A stretch of DNA of 64,000 bases from Mycolicibacterium sp. HK-90. GTDB lineage: Bacteria > Actinomycetota > Actinomycetes > Mycobacteriales > Mycobacteriaceae. Within the stretch, counting starts at the first letter, position 1. Every line of letters starts with the position of its first letter. The DNA lies in the NCBI RefSeq assembly GCF_030486405.1, contig NZ_CP129613.1, positions 1,674,001 to 1,738,000 on the forward strand, in the 5' to 3' direction. Below the pieces are notes generated by a model. The model did no database searches. It was not told the DNA's origin and saw only the letters and a list, made by a program, of their open reading frames with translations. Positions 54,963 through 63,695 of the stretch are shown here, in pieces. The position numbers were made by a program, and so were the translations under genes.

Positions 54963-56117
54963 GTGACCATGACGTGCGTGGTGCTCGGCGCGGGCGCCTG
55001 GGGTCTGCCCACCGCGGCAGAGCTCGCCCGCCGAGGGCACCGGGTGACGCTGATCGATCGCTACGGGCCGCTCAATGGTCTGTCGTCATCGGCGGGAACG
55101 ACGCGACTGTGGCGACTCGCCGACCCCGACCCGCTCCGGGTGCGCATGGCTCAGCGCGGCGTCGACGCGATGCACCGCCTCACCGAACGGGCGGGTACTC
55201 CGGTGTTCCTCACCCGCGGCCTGCTGTGGCGCGACGACGTCTCACTGCCGGCGGTGGCATCGACGCTGGAGGGACTCGGCGTCGGCTACACCAGCGTCGC
55301 CCCTGGGGACGTGGACCGGTTCTTTCCCGGTCTGCTCGGTGACGGGCGCGGTGCCCTCTGGCAACCGGAGGCCGGCGTCGTACTTGCCGCGGAATCGCTG
55401 AAGGCTCAGCTCAGGATCTTCCAGAGTTCCTCCGGCGCAACAGTTCTCGAACGTGATGTGGTGCGTGTCGAGAAAGCCGCCAACGGCGTCCGGGTGATGC
55501 TGGCCGCCGGTGAGACGGTCGATGCCGACGCCGTGGTGATAGCGGCCGGGCCCGGAGCGGGGCCGCTGCTGTCGCCGCTGGGCCTCGACCTTCCACTTCA
55601 TCCTTACCTGGAACAGGTGGTGTACTTCGGCGACCCCGCCGATCCCGGTGCCGCCGATGACTTTCCGTGTCTGTTCGACGGGCCTTCCGCCGGCCGCCCC
55701 GGCGTCTACGCGATGCCTGCTCCCGGCGCCGGATACAAGATCGGGCTGGATGCCCCGCTGCGGGACTACCGCGCCGGCGATGTCGACCGGACACCCGATG
55801 GCGACCGCACGGCCGTGCTGCGCGAGCGGGTGCGAACCGATCTGCCCGCGATCGTTCCGACGGTGCTGAACGCCCAGGTCTGCAGTTGGACCGACTCTCC
55901 CGATGGCAGCTTCGTCGTCGATCGGCTCGATGGCGGGATCGTCATCGCATGCGGTGACTCGGGGGAGGGCTTCAAATACTCGGCGTTGATGGGCGAGGTG
56001 CTTGCCGACCTGGCCGAGGGGCGCACGGCCGATGCCGACGTGGCGGCGTGGTCGTTGACCCGATTCGCCGATGGCGTGCCGGTGCGAACCGGACCGAACG
56101 TGCTCGGACGGCACTAG
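54963..56117 (+). CDS. FAD-dependent amine/amino-acid oxidase (DAO family)
   Basis: 384 residues. FAD-binding motif V-L-G-A-G-A-W-G-L-P near 7-16, then D-R-Y-G-P near 34; the DAO C-terminal region has C-G-D-S-G-E-G-F-K-Y near 327. It resembles monomeric sarcosine oxidase and N-methyl amino-acid oxidases. GTG start, with GGAGG at 54949-54953; it lies 22 nt after the dehydrogenase, so they are cotranscribed. It would deliver amine-derived aldehyde; exact substrate open. Confidence 0.85.
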   Translation: MTMTCVVLGAGAWGLPTAAELARRGHRVTLIDRYGPLNGLSSSAGTTRLWRLADPDPLRVRMAQRGVDAMHRLTERAGTPVFLTRGLLWRDDVSLPAVASTLEGLGVGYTSVAPGDVDRFFPGLLGDGRGALWQPEAGVVLAAESLKAQLRIFQSSSGATVLERDVVRVEKAANGVRVMLAAGETVDADAVVIAAGPGAGPLLSPLGLDLPLHPYLEQVVYFGDPADPGAADDFPCLFDGPSAGRPGVYAMPAPGAGYKIGLDAPLRDYRAGDVDRTPDGDRTAVLRERVRTDLPAIVPTVLNAQVCSWTDSPDGSFVVDRLDGGIVIACGDSGEGFKYSALMGEVLADLAEGRTADADVAAWSLTRFADGVPVRTGPNVLGRH

Positions 56118-56162
56118 AGCGTTCTCGGCCAGTCGTCGAAATCAGTCGTTGACAGCGGTTTA

Positions 56163-56181
56163 GGCGACGTTATTCGTCGCC
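56163..56181 (+). terminator. Small hairpin after the DAO gene
   Basis: Perfect 7-bp stem GGCGACG-TTATT-CGTCGCC, 45 nt downstream of the oxidase stop, in the 249-nt gap before the XRE-cupin gene. Confidence 0.45.
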
Positions 56182-56366
56182 GTTCGCCGGTAGTGATGCC
56201 GATATCAACGCTGTGTGATTGATCCCACAAAGTGTTGGAAGTGTGATGCAGGCCTTGCGGCACTCCCTGGAGCAGACATAGAGTTCGGCACCAACGAACA
56301 ATGTGTTCGCTGAAATCAACATTCTTGCTCTTGAGCGACGAACGGACTTTTCGATATGAGTTCGAA

Positions 56367-56954
56367 ATGACGGCGACCGAGCCCGACCCCGCCGAGACGG
56401 CGGACACCGTCGTGGGCGCCCGGATCCGCCAGTTCCGAGCGGCACGGAAGATGTCGCTGCGCCAGCTGGCCGATCGCGCCGGCATCTCCCCGGGCTTTCT
56501 CAGCCAGGTCGAACGTGGACAGGTCAACGCGAGTGTCGGGACCTTGCGCCGCTTGGCGCAGTCGCTCGGCATCGTGCTGCCCGACCTGTTCACCGACGAC
56601 GAGGTCACCGATGTCCGCATCCTCCGTAAGGCGGCCCGGCCGACCATCGAGGTGTCCGAGCTGAGCTCGAAGTACCTTCTGTCCCAAAAGCCGCTGCGAA
56701 ACCTTGAGGTGTACGCGGGTGAACTGTCACCCGGGTCCAGCGCGGGCGAGGCCTATGTGCATGGTGACGCGCAGGAGATCCTGATCGTCATCGCCGGCAC
56801 TCCGACCCTGGAACTCGATGGCGAGCGCTACGTGCTCGAGCCGGGCGACAGCGCGGAGTACCGCACGTCCATGCCACACACCGTCCACAACTTGAGTGAC
56901 GCGCCAGTCGAACTCATCTGGATTGTCAGCCCCCCGACCGACTGGCCGACCTGA
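56367..56954 (+). CDS. XRE-cupin transcriptional regulator (PuuR-like)
   Basis: 195 residues: Cro/CI HTH at about 16-70 (R-K-M-S-L-R-Q-L-A-D-R-A-G-I-S-P-G-F-L-S-Q-V-E-R-G) followed by a cupin barrel at about 110-190 (G-E-A-Y-V-H-G-D-A-Q-E-I-L-I-V near 128). This architecture matches PuuR-type repressors of polyamine catabolism. The start at 56367 is the ATG nearest the HTH domain; no binding site is obvious. It precedes the transporter operon by 71 nt. Confidence 0.9.
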   Translation: MTATEPDPAETADTVVGARIRQFRAARKMSLRQLADRAGISPGFLSQVERGQVNASVGTLRRLAQSLGIVLPDLFTDDEVTDVRILRKAARPTIEVSELSSKYLLSQKPLRNLEVYAGELSPGSSAGEAYVHGDAQEILIVIAGTPTLELDGERYVLEPGDSAEYRTSMPHTVHNLSDAPVELIWIVSPPTDWPT

Positions 56955-57025
56955 CGGGCCGCTCGTCCCGTGCGGATGTGCCCACGTCCGCGAAACACCT
57001 TTCCGCCCAGATTCAAAGGAGATCC

Positions 57026-58150
57026 ATGAACAAGTCACGTGTCACCCGCAGTGTGCCCGCCATCGTCACTGCCGGCGTCCTGCTGGCCACCGCGTGTACG
57101 CCGGCGGGCCCCGGCCAAGCCACCGACGTCGATCTGGGTAGCGGACCGCCGCAGGCGGGCACCGTCAAGGAAGGCGCCCTGAAGGGCATGACCCTGACGT
57201 TCGTGTCGTACGGCGGCATCTTCCAGGACGGGCAGACGAAGGCGGCGATCGAACCGTTCGCGGCGCAGTCCGGGGCAAAAGTGTTGCAGGACGGGCCTAC
57301 CGAGAACTCGAAGATCAAGGCTCAGGTCGACTCCAAGAACGTGACCTGGGACGTGGTGGACAGCACCAACGTGTTCACCGCCAAGAACTGCGGCACGCTG
57401 TTCATGCCGCTGGACACCAGCATCGTCGACATCAGCAAGCTGCCGCCGGGTACCAAGACCGACGACTGTTCGGTCCCCGCAATGGGTTACGGCCTGATCG
57501 TGGTCTACAACACCAAGAAGTACGGGGCGAACCCGCCGAAGACCTGGGCCGACTTCTACGACACCGCAAAGTTCCCCGGTAAGCGGGCCATCGAAGGGGT
57601 ACCCGGTGAACTCGACCCCGGCGTCCTCGAGGGTGCGCTGCTCGCCGACGGCGTCGCCGCCGACGCGATGTACCCGATCGACCTGGACCGGGCGCTCAAC
57701 AAGATGAACAGCATCCGTGACGACACGATCTTCTGGACCACCGGCGCGCAGTCACAACAGCTCATCGAGTCCGGCCAGGTCGACATGGCGTTGGTGTGGA
57801 GCGGTCGCGCGTACTCGGCCGTCAAGAACGGTGCTCCGTTCGCTCCGATGTGGGATCAGTGGATGCCCGAAGCCGACACGATCGCCGTGCCCATCGGCGC
57901 GCGGAATCCCAAGGCGTCCATGGCGTTGATCAACTTCTACCTGGGTGCACAGCAGCAGGCCAAGCTGGCCGAACTGACGTCCTACAGCCCGATCAACGTC
58001 GAGGCCAAGCCGCAACTCGACGATCTGGCCCGGTCCTACCTGACCACCACGCCGGAGCGGGAGAAGGACCGGTTCCCACTGAATCTGGAGTACTGGGCCG
58101 AACACCAGGAAGAGATCGCGTCCAAGTACACGGCCTGGCTCGCCGGGTAG
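57026..58150 (+). CDS. Polyamine-type ABC transporter substrate-binding protein (PotD-like)
   Basis: 374-residue exported binding protein (SBP_bac, spermidine/putrescine type). Signal peptide with Cys at residue 25 (L-A-T-A-C), an imperfect lipobox. F-V-S-Y-G-G near 66 and W-D-V-V-D-S-T-N-V near 108 are typical; V-W-S-G-R-A-Y-S near 257 lines the ligand cleft. AAAGGAG lies just upstream of the ATG (57016-57022). Heads the PotDBCA-type operon. Confidence 0.9.
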   Translation: MNKSRVTRSVPAIVTAGVLLATACTPAGPGQATDVDLGSGPPQAGTVKEGALKGMTLTFVSYGGIFQDGQTKAAIEPFAAQSGAKVLQDGPTENSKIKAQVDSKNVTWDVVDSTNVFTAKNCGTLFMPLDTSIVDISKLPPGTKTDDCSVPAMGYGLIVVYNTKKYGANPPKTWADFYDTAKFPGKRAIEGVPGELDPGVLEGALLADGVAADAMYPIDLDRALNKMNSIRDDTIFWTTGAQSQQLIESGQVDMALVWSGRAYSAVKNGAPFAPMWDQWMPEADTIAVPIGARNPKASMALINFYLGAQQQAKLAELTSYSPINVEAKPQLDDLARSYLTTTPEREKDRFPLNLEYWAEHQEEIASKYTAWLAG

Positions 58151-58162
58151 GAGGTTCGTCGC

Positions 58163-59047
58163 ATGTCGATGGTCGATGTACTCGCGGGCGCACCGCCGAA
58201 GCCCGACGCGGCGCCCGCGACGCCCGGTCGGAGGCTGGGCGAGATCGGCTTGCTGCTGCCGTCGATCCTGCTCGTGGTCGGAGTCTTCGGGCTTCCGCTG
58301 CTCATCATGTTCTGGCAGGCGTTCAGCGATCCGGAAGTCGGTTTCGGCAACTTCGCCTGGTACCTGGGTGATTCCGTCCAGCGCAGCGTGTTGGTGCGTA
58401 CGTTCACCACCGGCCTTGAGGTCACGGTGATCTGCCTGCTCCTCGGTTATCCGTACGCCTACGCCATGGTCGCGTTCGGACCCGCGGTGCGCATCGCGCT
58501 GACGCTGATCGTGCTGGTGCCGTTCTGGACCAGCCTGATGGTGCGCACCTTCGCGTGGGTGATCCTGCTGGAGGACGGCGGACCGATCCAGACGCTGCTG
58601 TCGTACGTCGGACTCGGCAGTGTGCCGCTGCTTCGCACCAACCTCGGCGTGGTCATCGGCATGAGCCAGATCCTGTTGCCGTTCATGGTGTTGCCGCTGT
58701 ACGCGGTGATGTCGGGGATCGACCGGCGCCTCGTGCTCGCCTCGTCGAGTCTCGGTGCCCGCCCGGTCATCTCGTTCGCCAGGATCTGGGCACCGCTGTC
58801 GCTGCCAGGTGTCGGCGCCGGCTGCCTGATGGTGTTCATCAGCAGCCTGGGCTTCTATGTCACCCCGGCGCTGCTCGGCGCCCCCGATGATGCCCTGATC
58901 AGCCAACAAATCTACGTGCAGGTCACCAGCCTGCTGGCCTGGGGCCGGGGAGGCGCCATGGGTGTGGTGCTGCTTCTGGTCACCTTCGGAGTGCTCGCCG
59001 CCCTGCTGTACCTGCTACGCCGAAGCCGGAAGGAGCGCGCGGCATGA
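58163..59047 (+). CDS. ABC transporter permease (PotB-like)
   Basis: 294 residues with six predicted membrane helices, first near 31-55. The EAA loop region (A-S-S-S-L-G-A-R-P-V near 193-202) contacts the ATPase. It lies 12 nt after the binding-protein gene and overlaps the next permease by 4 nt. Confidence 0.9.
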   Translation: MSMVDVLAGAPPKPDAAPATPGRRLGEIGLLLPSILLVVGVFGLPLLIMFWQAFSDPEVGFGNFAWYLGDSVQRSVLVRTFTTGLEVTVICLLLGYPYAYAMVAFGPAVRIALTLIVLVPFWTSLMVRTFAWVILLEDGGPIQTLLSYVGLGSVPLLRTNLGVVIGMSQILLPFMVLPLYAVMSGIDRRLVLASSSLGARPVISFARIWAPLSLPGVGAGCLMVFISSLGFYVTPALLGAPDDALISQQIYVQVTSLLAWGRGGAMGVVLLLVTFGVLAALLYLLRRSRKERAA

Positions 59048-59844
59048 CCCGCTACGCACGAACCTGCTGGAACATCCTGCTCGGGCTGTTCTGTGCGGCA
59101 GTCGGATTATGGCTCGTCGCACCGTCATTGATCGTGATCCCGCTGAGCTTCACCGATCGGCCGTCGTTCGCCTTCCCGCCCAGCGGCTGGTCGACCCGGT
59201 GGTACCAGGCGTTCTTCCAGGACCCGGCGTGGATCGCGGCCCTGCGGGCCAGCCTGGAGGTCGGCGTCCTGGTCGCGGTCTTCGCGACGGTGCTCGGTAC
59301 CGCCGCGGCGGTGGCACTCAGCCGCACCGGACTGGCCGGCCGGCAGGGGATCCGCGCGTTTCTGTTGGCTCCCATGGTCGTTCCGGTGATCGTGGTGGCC
59401 GTCGGTCTCTATGCGTTGTTCCTGAGGCTGAACCTGCTCGGCACCCTGTTCGGCTTCGTCGTCGCGCACACCATGTTGGCGTTGCCCTTCGTCATCGTCC
59501 CGGTGATGGCCAGCCTGCAGGGATTTGACCGGCGGCTGGAGGATGCGGCCGCGATCTGCGGCGCCGGACGCTGGACCACGTTCCGTACCGTCACCCTGCC
59601 GCTGGTGGCCCCGGGTGTGCTGTCGGGCGCGCTGTTCGCCTTCGCGACGAGCTTCGACGAGGTGGTCCTGTCGCTGTTCATCCAGAACCCGTACCTGCAG
59701 ACGCTGCCGGTCAAGATGTACGCCTCGGTCACCCGCGACACCGATCCCACGATCGCCGCGGCCGCCACTCTCATCCTCGTCCTCACCACATGTCTGACCA
59801 TCGTTGCGGGCATCTACTCGCGCAGGAGGAATCGTGTCCACTGA
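59044..59844 (+). CDS. ABC transporter permease (PotC-like)
   Basis: 266 residues, six predicted helices with the EAA loop L-E-D-A-A-A-I-C-G-A-G near 166-176. It pairs with the previous permease to form the membrane channel. Its 3' end overlaps the ATPase gene by 11 nt. Confidence 0.9.
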   Translation: MTRYARTCWNILLGLFCAAVGLWLVAPSLIVIPLSFTDRPSFAFPPSGWSTRWYQAFFQDPAWIAALRASLEVGVLVAVFATVLGTAAAVALSRTGLAGRQGIRAFLLAPMVVPVIVVAVGLYALFLRLNLLGTLFGFVVAHTMLALPFVIVPVMASLQGFDRRLEDAAAICGAGRWTTFRTVTLPLVAPGVLSGALFAFATSFDEVVLSLFIQNPYLQTLPVKMYASVTRDTDPTIAAAATLILVLTTCLTIVAGIYSRRRNRVH

Positions 59845-60937
59845 CAACACTCCGCACGGTGCGTCGATCACCTTGCGGCGCTTGACCAAAACCTACGGCT
59901 CGGAGAAGGCCGTCGACGCCATCGACCTCGATGCCCGCCCGGGTGAGTTCCTCACCCTGCTCGGGCCCAGCGGATCGGGTAAGACGACCACACTGAACAT
60001 GATCGCCGGCTTCGCCGATGTCACATCGGGCGAGCTGCTCATCGACGGCCGGCCGGTCGCCGATCTGCCGCCGTACCGCCGCGACATCGGCATGGTGTTC
60101 CAGCACTACGCGCTGTTCCCGCACATGACGGTCTTCGACAACGTGGAATACCCACTGCGCCAGCGCAAGATGCCCAAGGCACAACGCCGGGAGAAGGTGA
60201 CGGCCGCGTTGCAGACCGTGGGCCTCGACGGCTACGGCAAGCGGATGCCCAAGGAACTGTCCGGCGGGCAGCAGCAGCGCGTCGCCTTCGCGCGGGCGAT
60301 GGTCTACGAACCACGGGTGCTGCTCATGGACGAGCCGCTGGGGGCCCTGGACAAGAAGCTGCGTGACTCACTGCAACTGGAGATCAAGCGCATCCACGGC
60401 GAACTCGGCACCACGTTCGTCTACGTCACCCACGACCAGGACGAAGCGCTGGTGCTCTCCGACCGGATCGCGGTGTTCAACAAGGCGCGGATCGAGCAGA
60501 TCGGTTCACCGACCGATCTTTACGAGCATCCGAAGAGTATCTTCGTGGCCCGGTTCCTCGGCGAGTCGTCGCTGTTCCACGGAAAGCTCGAGGACGGCCG
60601 CGCGGTGAACGCCTACGGCCGGCGCATCGTGGCCGGTCGCGGTGACGCGGCCCGCGGCGACACCGTGGCTGTGGTGGTCCGGCCGGAACGTCTGCGCATC
60701 GTCGTCGGTGACACGGAGCCCGACGCCGTCAACGCGGTTCCGGGCACCGTGGTCCAGGAGATCTACCTGGGCAACTCCCGCAAGGTCGAGGTCAGCCTGC
60801 CCGACGGCACCATCGCCCTGGTCCGGGAAAGCGCGGACAGCATCACCTCGGCCCGGGCGGGACAACAGGTTTGGCTGACTTTCGATCCCGACGTCGCGAC
60901 CATCCTGCCCGCCGACGCATCGACAACAACCCACTGA
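59834..60937 (+). CDS. ABC transporter ATP-binding protein (PotA-like)
   Basis: 367 residues. Walker A G-P-S-G-S-G-K-T-T near 41-49, signature L-S-G-G-Q-Q-Q-R near 140, Walker B V-L-L-M-D-E-P-L-G-A-L-D near 160 and H-loop Y-V-T-H-D-Q-D-E-A near 197, followed by a TOBE domain (about 280-355). GTG start at 59834 with AGGAGGA just upstream (59824-59830). Powers the uptake system. Confidence 0.94.
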   Translation: MSTDNTPHGASITLRRLTKTYGSEKAVDAIDLDARPGEFLTLLGPSGSGKTTTLNMIAGFADVTSGELLIDGRPVADLPPYRRDIGMVFQHYALFPHMTVFDNVEYPLRQRKMPKAQRREKVTAALQTVGLDGYGKRMPKELSGGQQQRVAFARAMVYEPRVLLMDEPLGALDKKLRDSLQLEIKRIHGELGTTFVYVTHDQDEALVLSDRIAVFNKARIEQIGSPTDLYEHPKSIFVARFLGESSLFHGKLEDGRAVNAYGRRIVAGRGDAARGDTVAVVVRPERLRIVVGDTEPDAVNAVPGTVVQEIYLGNSRKVEVSLPDGTIALVRESADSITSARAGQQVWLTFDPDVATILPADASTTTH

Positions 60938-60966
60938 TCACCAGCTACGAATACAGGAGAACCAAG

Positions 60967-62385
60967 ATGTCCCCCGACGGTCGTACGACCAGCGGTCTCG
61001 CCAATGACTTCGTGAACGGCAGCGTGTCGTTCTGGTACCGCGCGGCAGGTTTTCCGGACTCGCGACCGCCGCTGCCGGGGTCGCTCGAAGCCGACGTATG
61101 CATCGTCGGCGCCGGGCTGACCGGTTTGTGGGCGGCCTACTACCTCAAGCGGGAACAGCCGGATCTTCGCATCGTCATGCTGGAGAAGGAGTTCGCCGGG
61201 TTCGGGGCGTCCGGACGCAACGGTGGATGGCTGTCCGCCGAACTTGCCGGGTCCCGCGACGCCTACGCCTCCACGCACGGCCACAACGGCGTCGTCGAGC
61301 TCATGCGGGCGATGCGCGGTGCCGTCGACGAGGTCATCGGCATCGCGAAATCCGAAGGCATCGATGCCGACATCGTCAAGGACGGCGTGCTGCATGTGGC
61401 GCGTAACCAGGCGCAGATGGGCCGGTTGCGCGAATCGCTCGACTTCGAGCGCAGCTGGGGAGCCACCGAAGACGACTTCGTCGTGCTCACCGGTGACGAA
61501 TCCAACGCCCGCATCCGGGTCCAGGGTGCGATGGGTGCCCTGTTCACCCCGCACTGCGCGCGCGTGCAGCCGGCCAAGCTGGTCGGCGGCCTGGCCCGCG
61601 TGGTCGAGGGCATGGGCGTCGGGATCTACGAGAACACCGAGGTGACCGACATCAAGCCGGGCCGGGCCATCACGGCCCGCGGCGACGTGCGAGCACCCGT
61701 CGTACTGCGCTGCCTTGAGGGCTTCACCGCGACCATGCCGGGCCAGCGCCGGGCATGGCTGCCGATGAACTCCTCGATGGTGGTGACCGAGCCGTTGCCC
61801 GACTCGGTGCTGGAGCAGGTCGGCTGGAAGGGTGCCGAACTGCTCGGCGACTACGCACACGGCTACATGTACGCCCAGCGCACCGCCGACAATCGAATCG
61901 CACTGGGCGGCCGCGGTATTCCCTACCGCTACGGTTCGGCACTCGATCACCGCGGAGCCACTCAGCAGTGGACCATCGAGGCCCTGGGTGCGTTGGTCCG
62001 CGACATGTTCCCGGCCACCCGCGACGTCCCGATCGAACACGCCTGGTGCGGCGTGCTCGGGGTTCCGCGCGACTGGACTGCCACCGTGGACTTCAACCGC
62101 GCCAGCGGACTCGGTACCGCGGGCGGTTATGTCGGCAGCGGATTGACCACCACCAATCTGGCCGGGCACACTCTGGCCGATCTGGTGCTCAAGCGTGACA
62201 CCGAGCTCACCCGGCTGCCCTGGGTGGGCCGACGGGTCCGCAAGTGGGAGCCGGAGCCGCTGCGGTGGCTGGGAGTCCAGGCCATGTATGCGCTCTACCG
62301 GACCGCCGACCGGCGTGAATCCACCCGCGGCCTGACCGGCACCAGCGGGCTCGCGCGGGTGGCCAACAAGATCACGGGGCGCTGA
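60967..62385 (+). CDS. FAD-dependent oxidase (PuuB-like, DAO family)
   Basis: 472 residues. FAD motif C-I-V-G-A-G-L-T-G-L-W-A-A near 44-56 and S-G-R-N-G-G-W near 83, the pattern of PuuB-type gamma-glutamylputrescine oxidases; C-terminal Y-V-G-S-G-L-T-T-T-N-L-A-G near 380-392. It deaminates an amine to an aldehyde, releasing peroxide. ACAGGAGA precedes the ATG. A glutamate-putrescine ligase (PuuA) is not seen in the window, so the substrate may be a free amine. Confidence 0.88.
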   Translation: MSPDGRTTSGLANDFVNGSVSFWYRAAGFPDSRPPLPGSLEADVCIVGAGLTGLWAAYYLKREQPDLRIVMLEKEFAGFGASGRNGGWLSAELAGSRDAYASTHGHNGVVELMRAMRGAVDEVIGIAKSEGIDADIVKDGVLHVARNQAQMGRLRESLDFERSWGATEDDFVVLTGDESNARIRVQGAMGALFTPHCARVQPAKLVGGLARVVEGMGVGIYENTEVTDIKPGRAITARGDVRAPVVLRCLEGFTATMPGQRRAWLPMNSSMVVTEPLPDSVLEQVGWKGAELLGDYAHGYMYAQRTADNRIALGGRGIPYRYGSALDHRGATQQWTIEALGALVRDMFPATRDVPIEHAWCGVLGVPRDWTATVDFNRASGLGTAGGYVGSGLTTTNLAGHTLADLVLKRDTELTRLPWVGRRVRKWEPEPLRWLGVQAMYALYRTADRRESTRGLTGTSGLARVANKITGR

Positions 62386-62388
62386 CCG

Positions 62389-62739
62389 ATGGAGACGAGT
62401 GTGAAGCTGCTTGCTGTCGATGCGACCGCGGTCGAAATGCCGCAACCGCAACCGAAACCGACGAGTGTCACCGGCCAGCTGGAGTCATCGATCGGGGTGT
62501 GGGCCGATGCGGTGACCGATACCGGGGTATGGGAGTGCGATCCGGGGGAGTTCACCGCCGACCGATCGGGCGCGACCGAGGTGTGCCACATCATCTCCGG
62601 CTCCGGCCGGGTCGTCGGCGAAGACGGCGTCAGTGCCGACATCGGGCCCGGCACGCTGCTGGTGCTGCCCCGCGGCTGGCGAGGCACCTGGTTTGTCGAG
62701 GAGACGATCCGCAAGACCTACGTGATGGTGGGTGCCTGA
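62389..62739 (+). CDS. Cupin_3 (DUF861) domain protein
   Basis: 116-residue single cupin: G-V-W-E-C-D-P-G near 44-51, the barrel strand T-E-V-C-H-I-I-S-G near 63-71 and D-I-G-P-G-T-L-L-V-L-P-R-G-W near 84-97. Proteins of this type commonly sit beside PuuB-like oxidases. Role unknown; it starts 3 nt after the oxidase stop and ends the operon. Confidence 0.85.
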   Translation: METSVKLLAVDATAVEMPQPQPKPTSVTGQLESSIGVWADAVTDTGVWECDPGEFTADRSGATEVCHIISGSGRVVGEDGVSADIGPGTLLVLPRGWRGTWFVEETIRKTYVMVGA

Positions 62740-62783
62740 GGGCGCGCTCATGCGTGACCGCGGCGCCGCCTTAAACTGGGGCC

Positions 62784-63695
62784 ATGACCGCGAGCGCTCG
62801 GGTCGGTGAGTTCGAGGAGCTGCGGCCACATCTGCTGGCCGTGGCCTACCGGCTCACCGGGACCTTCGCCGACGCGGAGGACATCGTTCAGGATGCGTGG
62901 ATCCGGTGGGATGCCAACCGCACCCAGATCGCTGACCTGCGCGCCTGGCTGACCACAGTGGTCAGCCGGCTGGGCCTGGATCGGTTGCGCTCGGCCGCGC
63001 ACCGGCGCGAGGCGTACTACGGGGAATGGCTGCCCGAACCCGTGGTCACCGGATTCGACGCGAACGACCCGCTCAACGCCGTGGTGGCGGGGGAGGACGC
63101 CCGGTTCGCCGCGATGGTGGTGCTGGAACGTCTCACCCCCGATCAGCGGGTGGCCTTCGTGTTGCACGACGGGTTCGGGCTGCCGTTCACCGAGATCGCC
63201 GACGTTCTCGGCGTCAGCGATGCCTCGGCCCGCCAGTTGGCGTCGCGGGCCCGCCGGGCCGTCGCCGACAACCCGCCGGCGTCGACGCCCGACGAGCTGC
63301 ACAATCAGGTCGCCGGTGAGCTGATGGCCGCGCTGGCATCAGGAGAACTCGACGCGGTCGTGCGGGTGCTGCATCCCGATGTCACCTTCACCGGCGACTC
63401 GAACCGTCGCGCCCCGACCGCCGCCCGCGTCATCCACGGGCCGGACAAGGTGGCCCGCTTCATCCTCGGACTGTCCAAGAAGTACGGGCCGAACTGGTTG
63501 GCGGGTAGTCAATTCGCGCTCGTGAACGGCCAGTTGGGTGTCTATACGGCGGGCGCGCCGGCCGGTGACGGCTACCCGGAGCTGATGCCTCGGGTCACGA
63601 TCTTCACCGTGCGGGACGGGTTGGTCTGTGCGGTCTGGGATATCGCGAACCCCGACAAATTCACCGGATCACCGTTGAGGCGGGGTGCACAGTGA
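62784..63695 (+). CDS. sigJ: ECF sigma factor SigJ with SnoaL-like C-terminal domain
   Basis: 303 residues. Sigma region 2 (about 11-75: V-A-Y-R-L-T-G-T-F-A-D-A-E-D-I-V-Q-D-A-W), region 4 (about 112-160: L-T-P-D-Q-R-V-A-F-V-L, F-T-E-I-A-D-V-L-G-V-S-D-A-S-A-R-Q-L), then a fused NTF2/SnoaL domain (about 175-290) that modulates activity in place of an anti-sigma factor. M. tuberculosis SigJ has the same build and is implicated in peroxide response. The stop overlaps the next start (GTGA/TGATG). Confidence 0.93.
   Translation: MTASARVGEFEELRPHLLAVAYRLTGTFADAEDIVQDAWIRWDANRTQIADLRAWLTTVVSRLGLDRLRSAAHRREAYYGEWLPEPVVTGFDANDPLNAVVAGEDARFAAMVVLERLTPDQRVAFVLHDGFGLPFTEIADVLGVSDASARQLASRARRAVADNPPASTPDELHNQVAGELMAALASGELDAVVRVLHPDVTFTGDSNRRAPTAARVIHGPDKVARFILGLSKKYGPNWLAGSQFALVNGQLGVYTAGAPAGDGYPELMPRVTIFTVRDGLVCAVWDIANPDKFTGSPLRRGAQ

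Noticed and set aside
60763..62451. 562-codon open frame antisense to the PuuB-like oxidase
   Set aside because: Crosses three genes on the opposite strand and has the composition of a GC-rich shadow frame.
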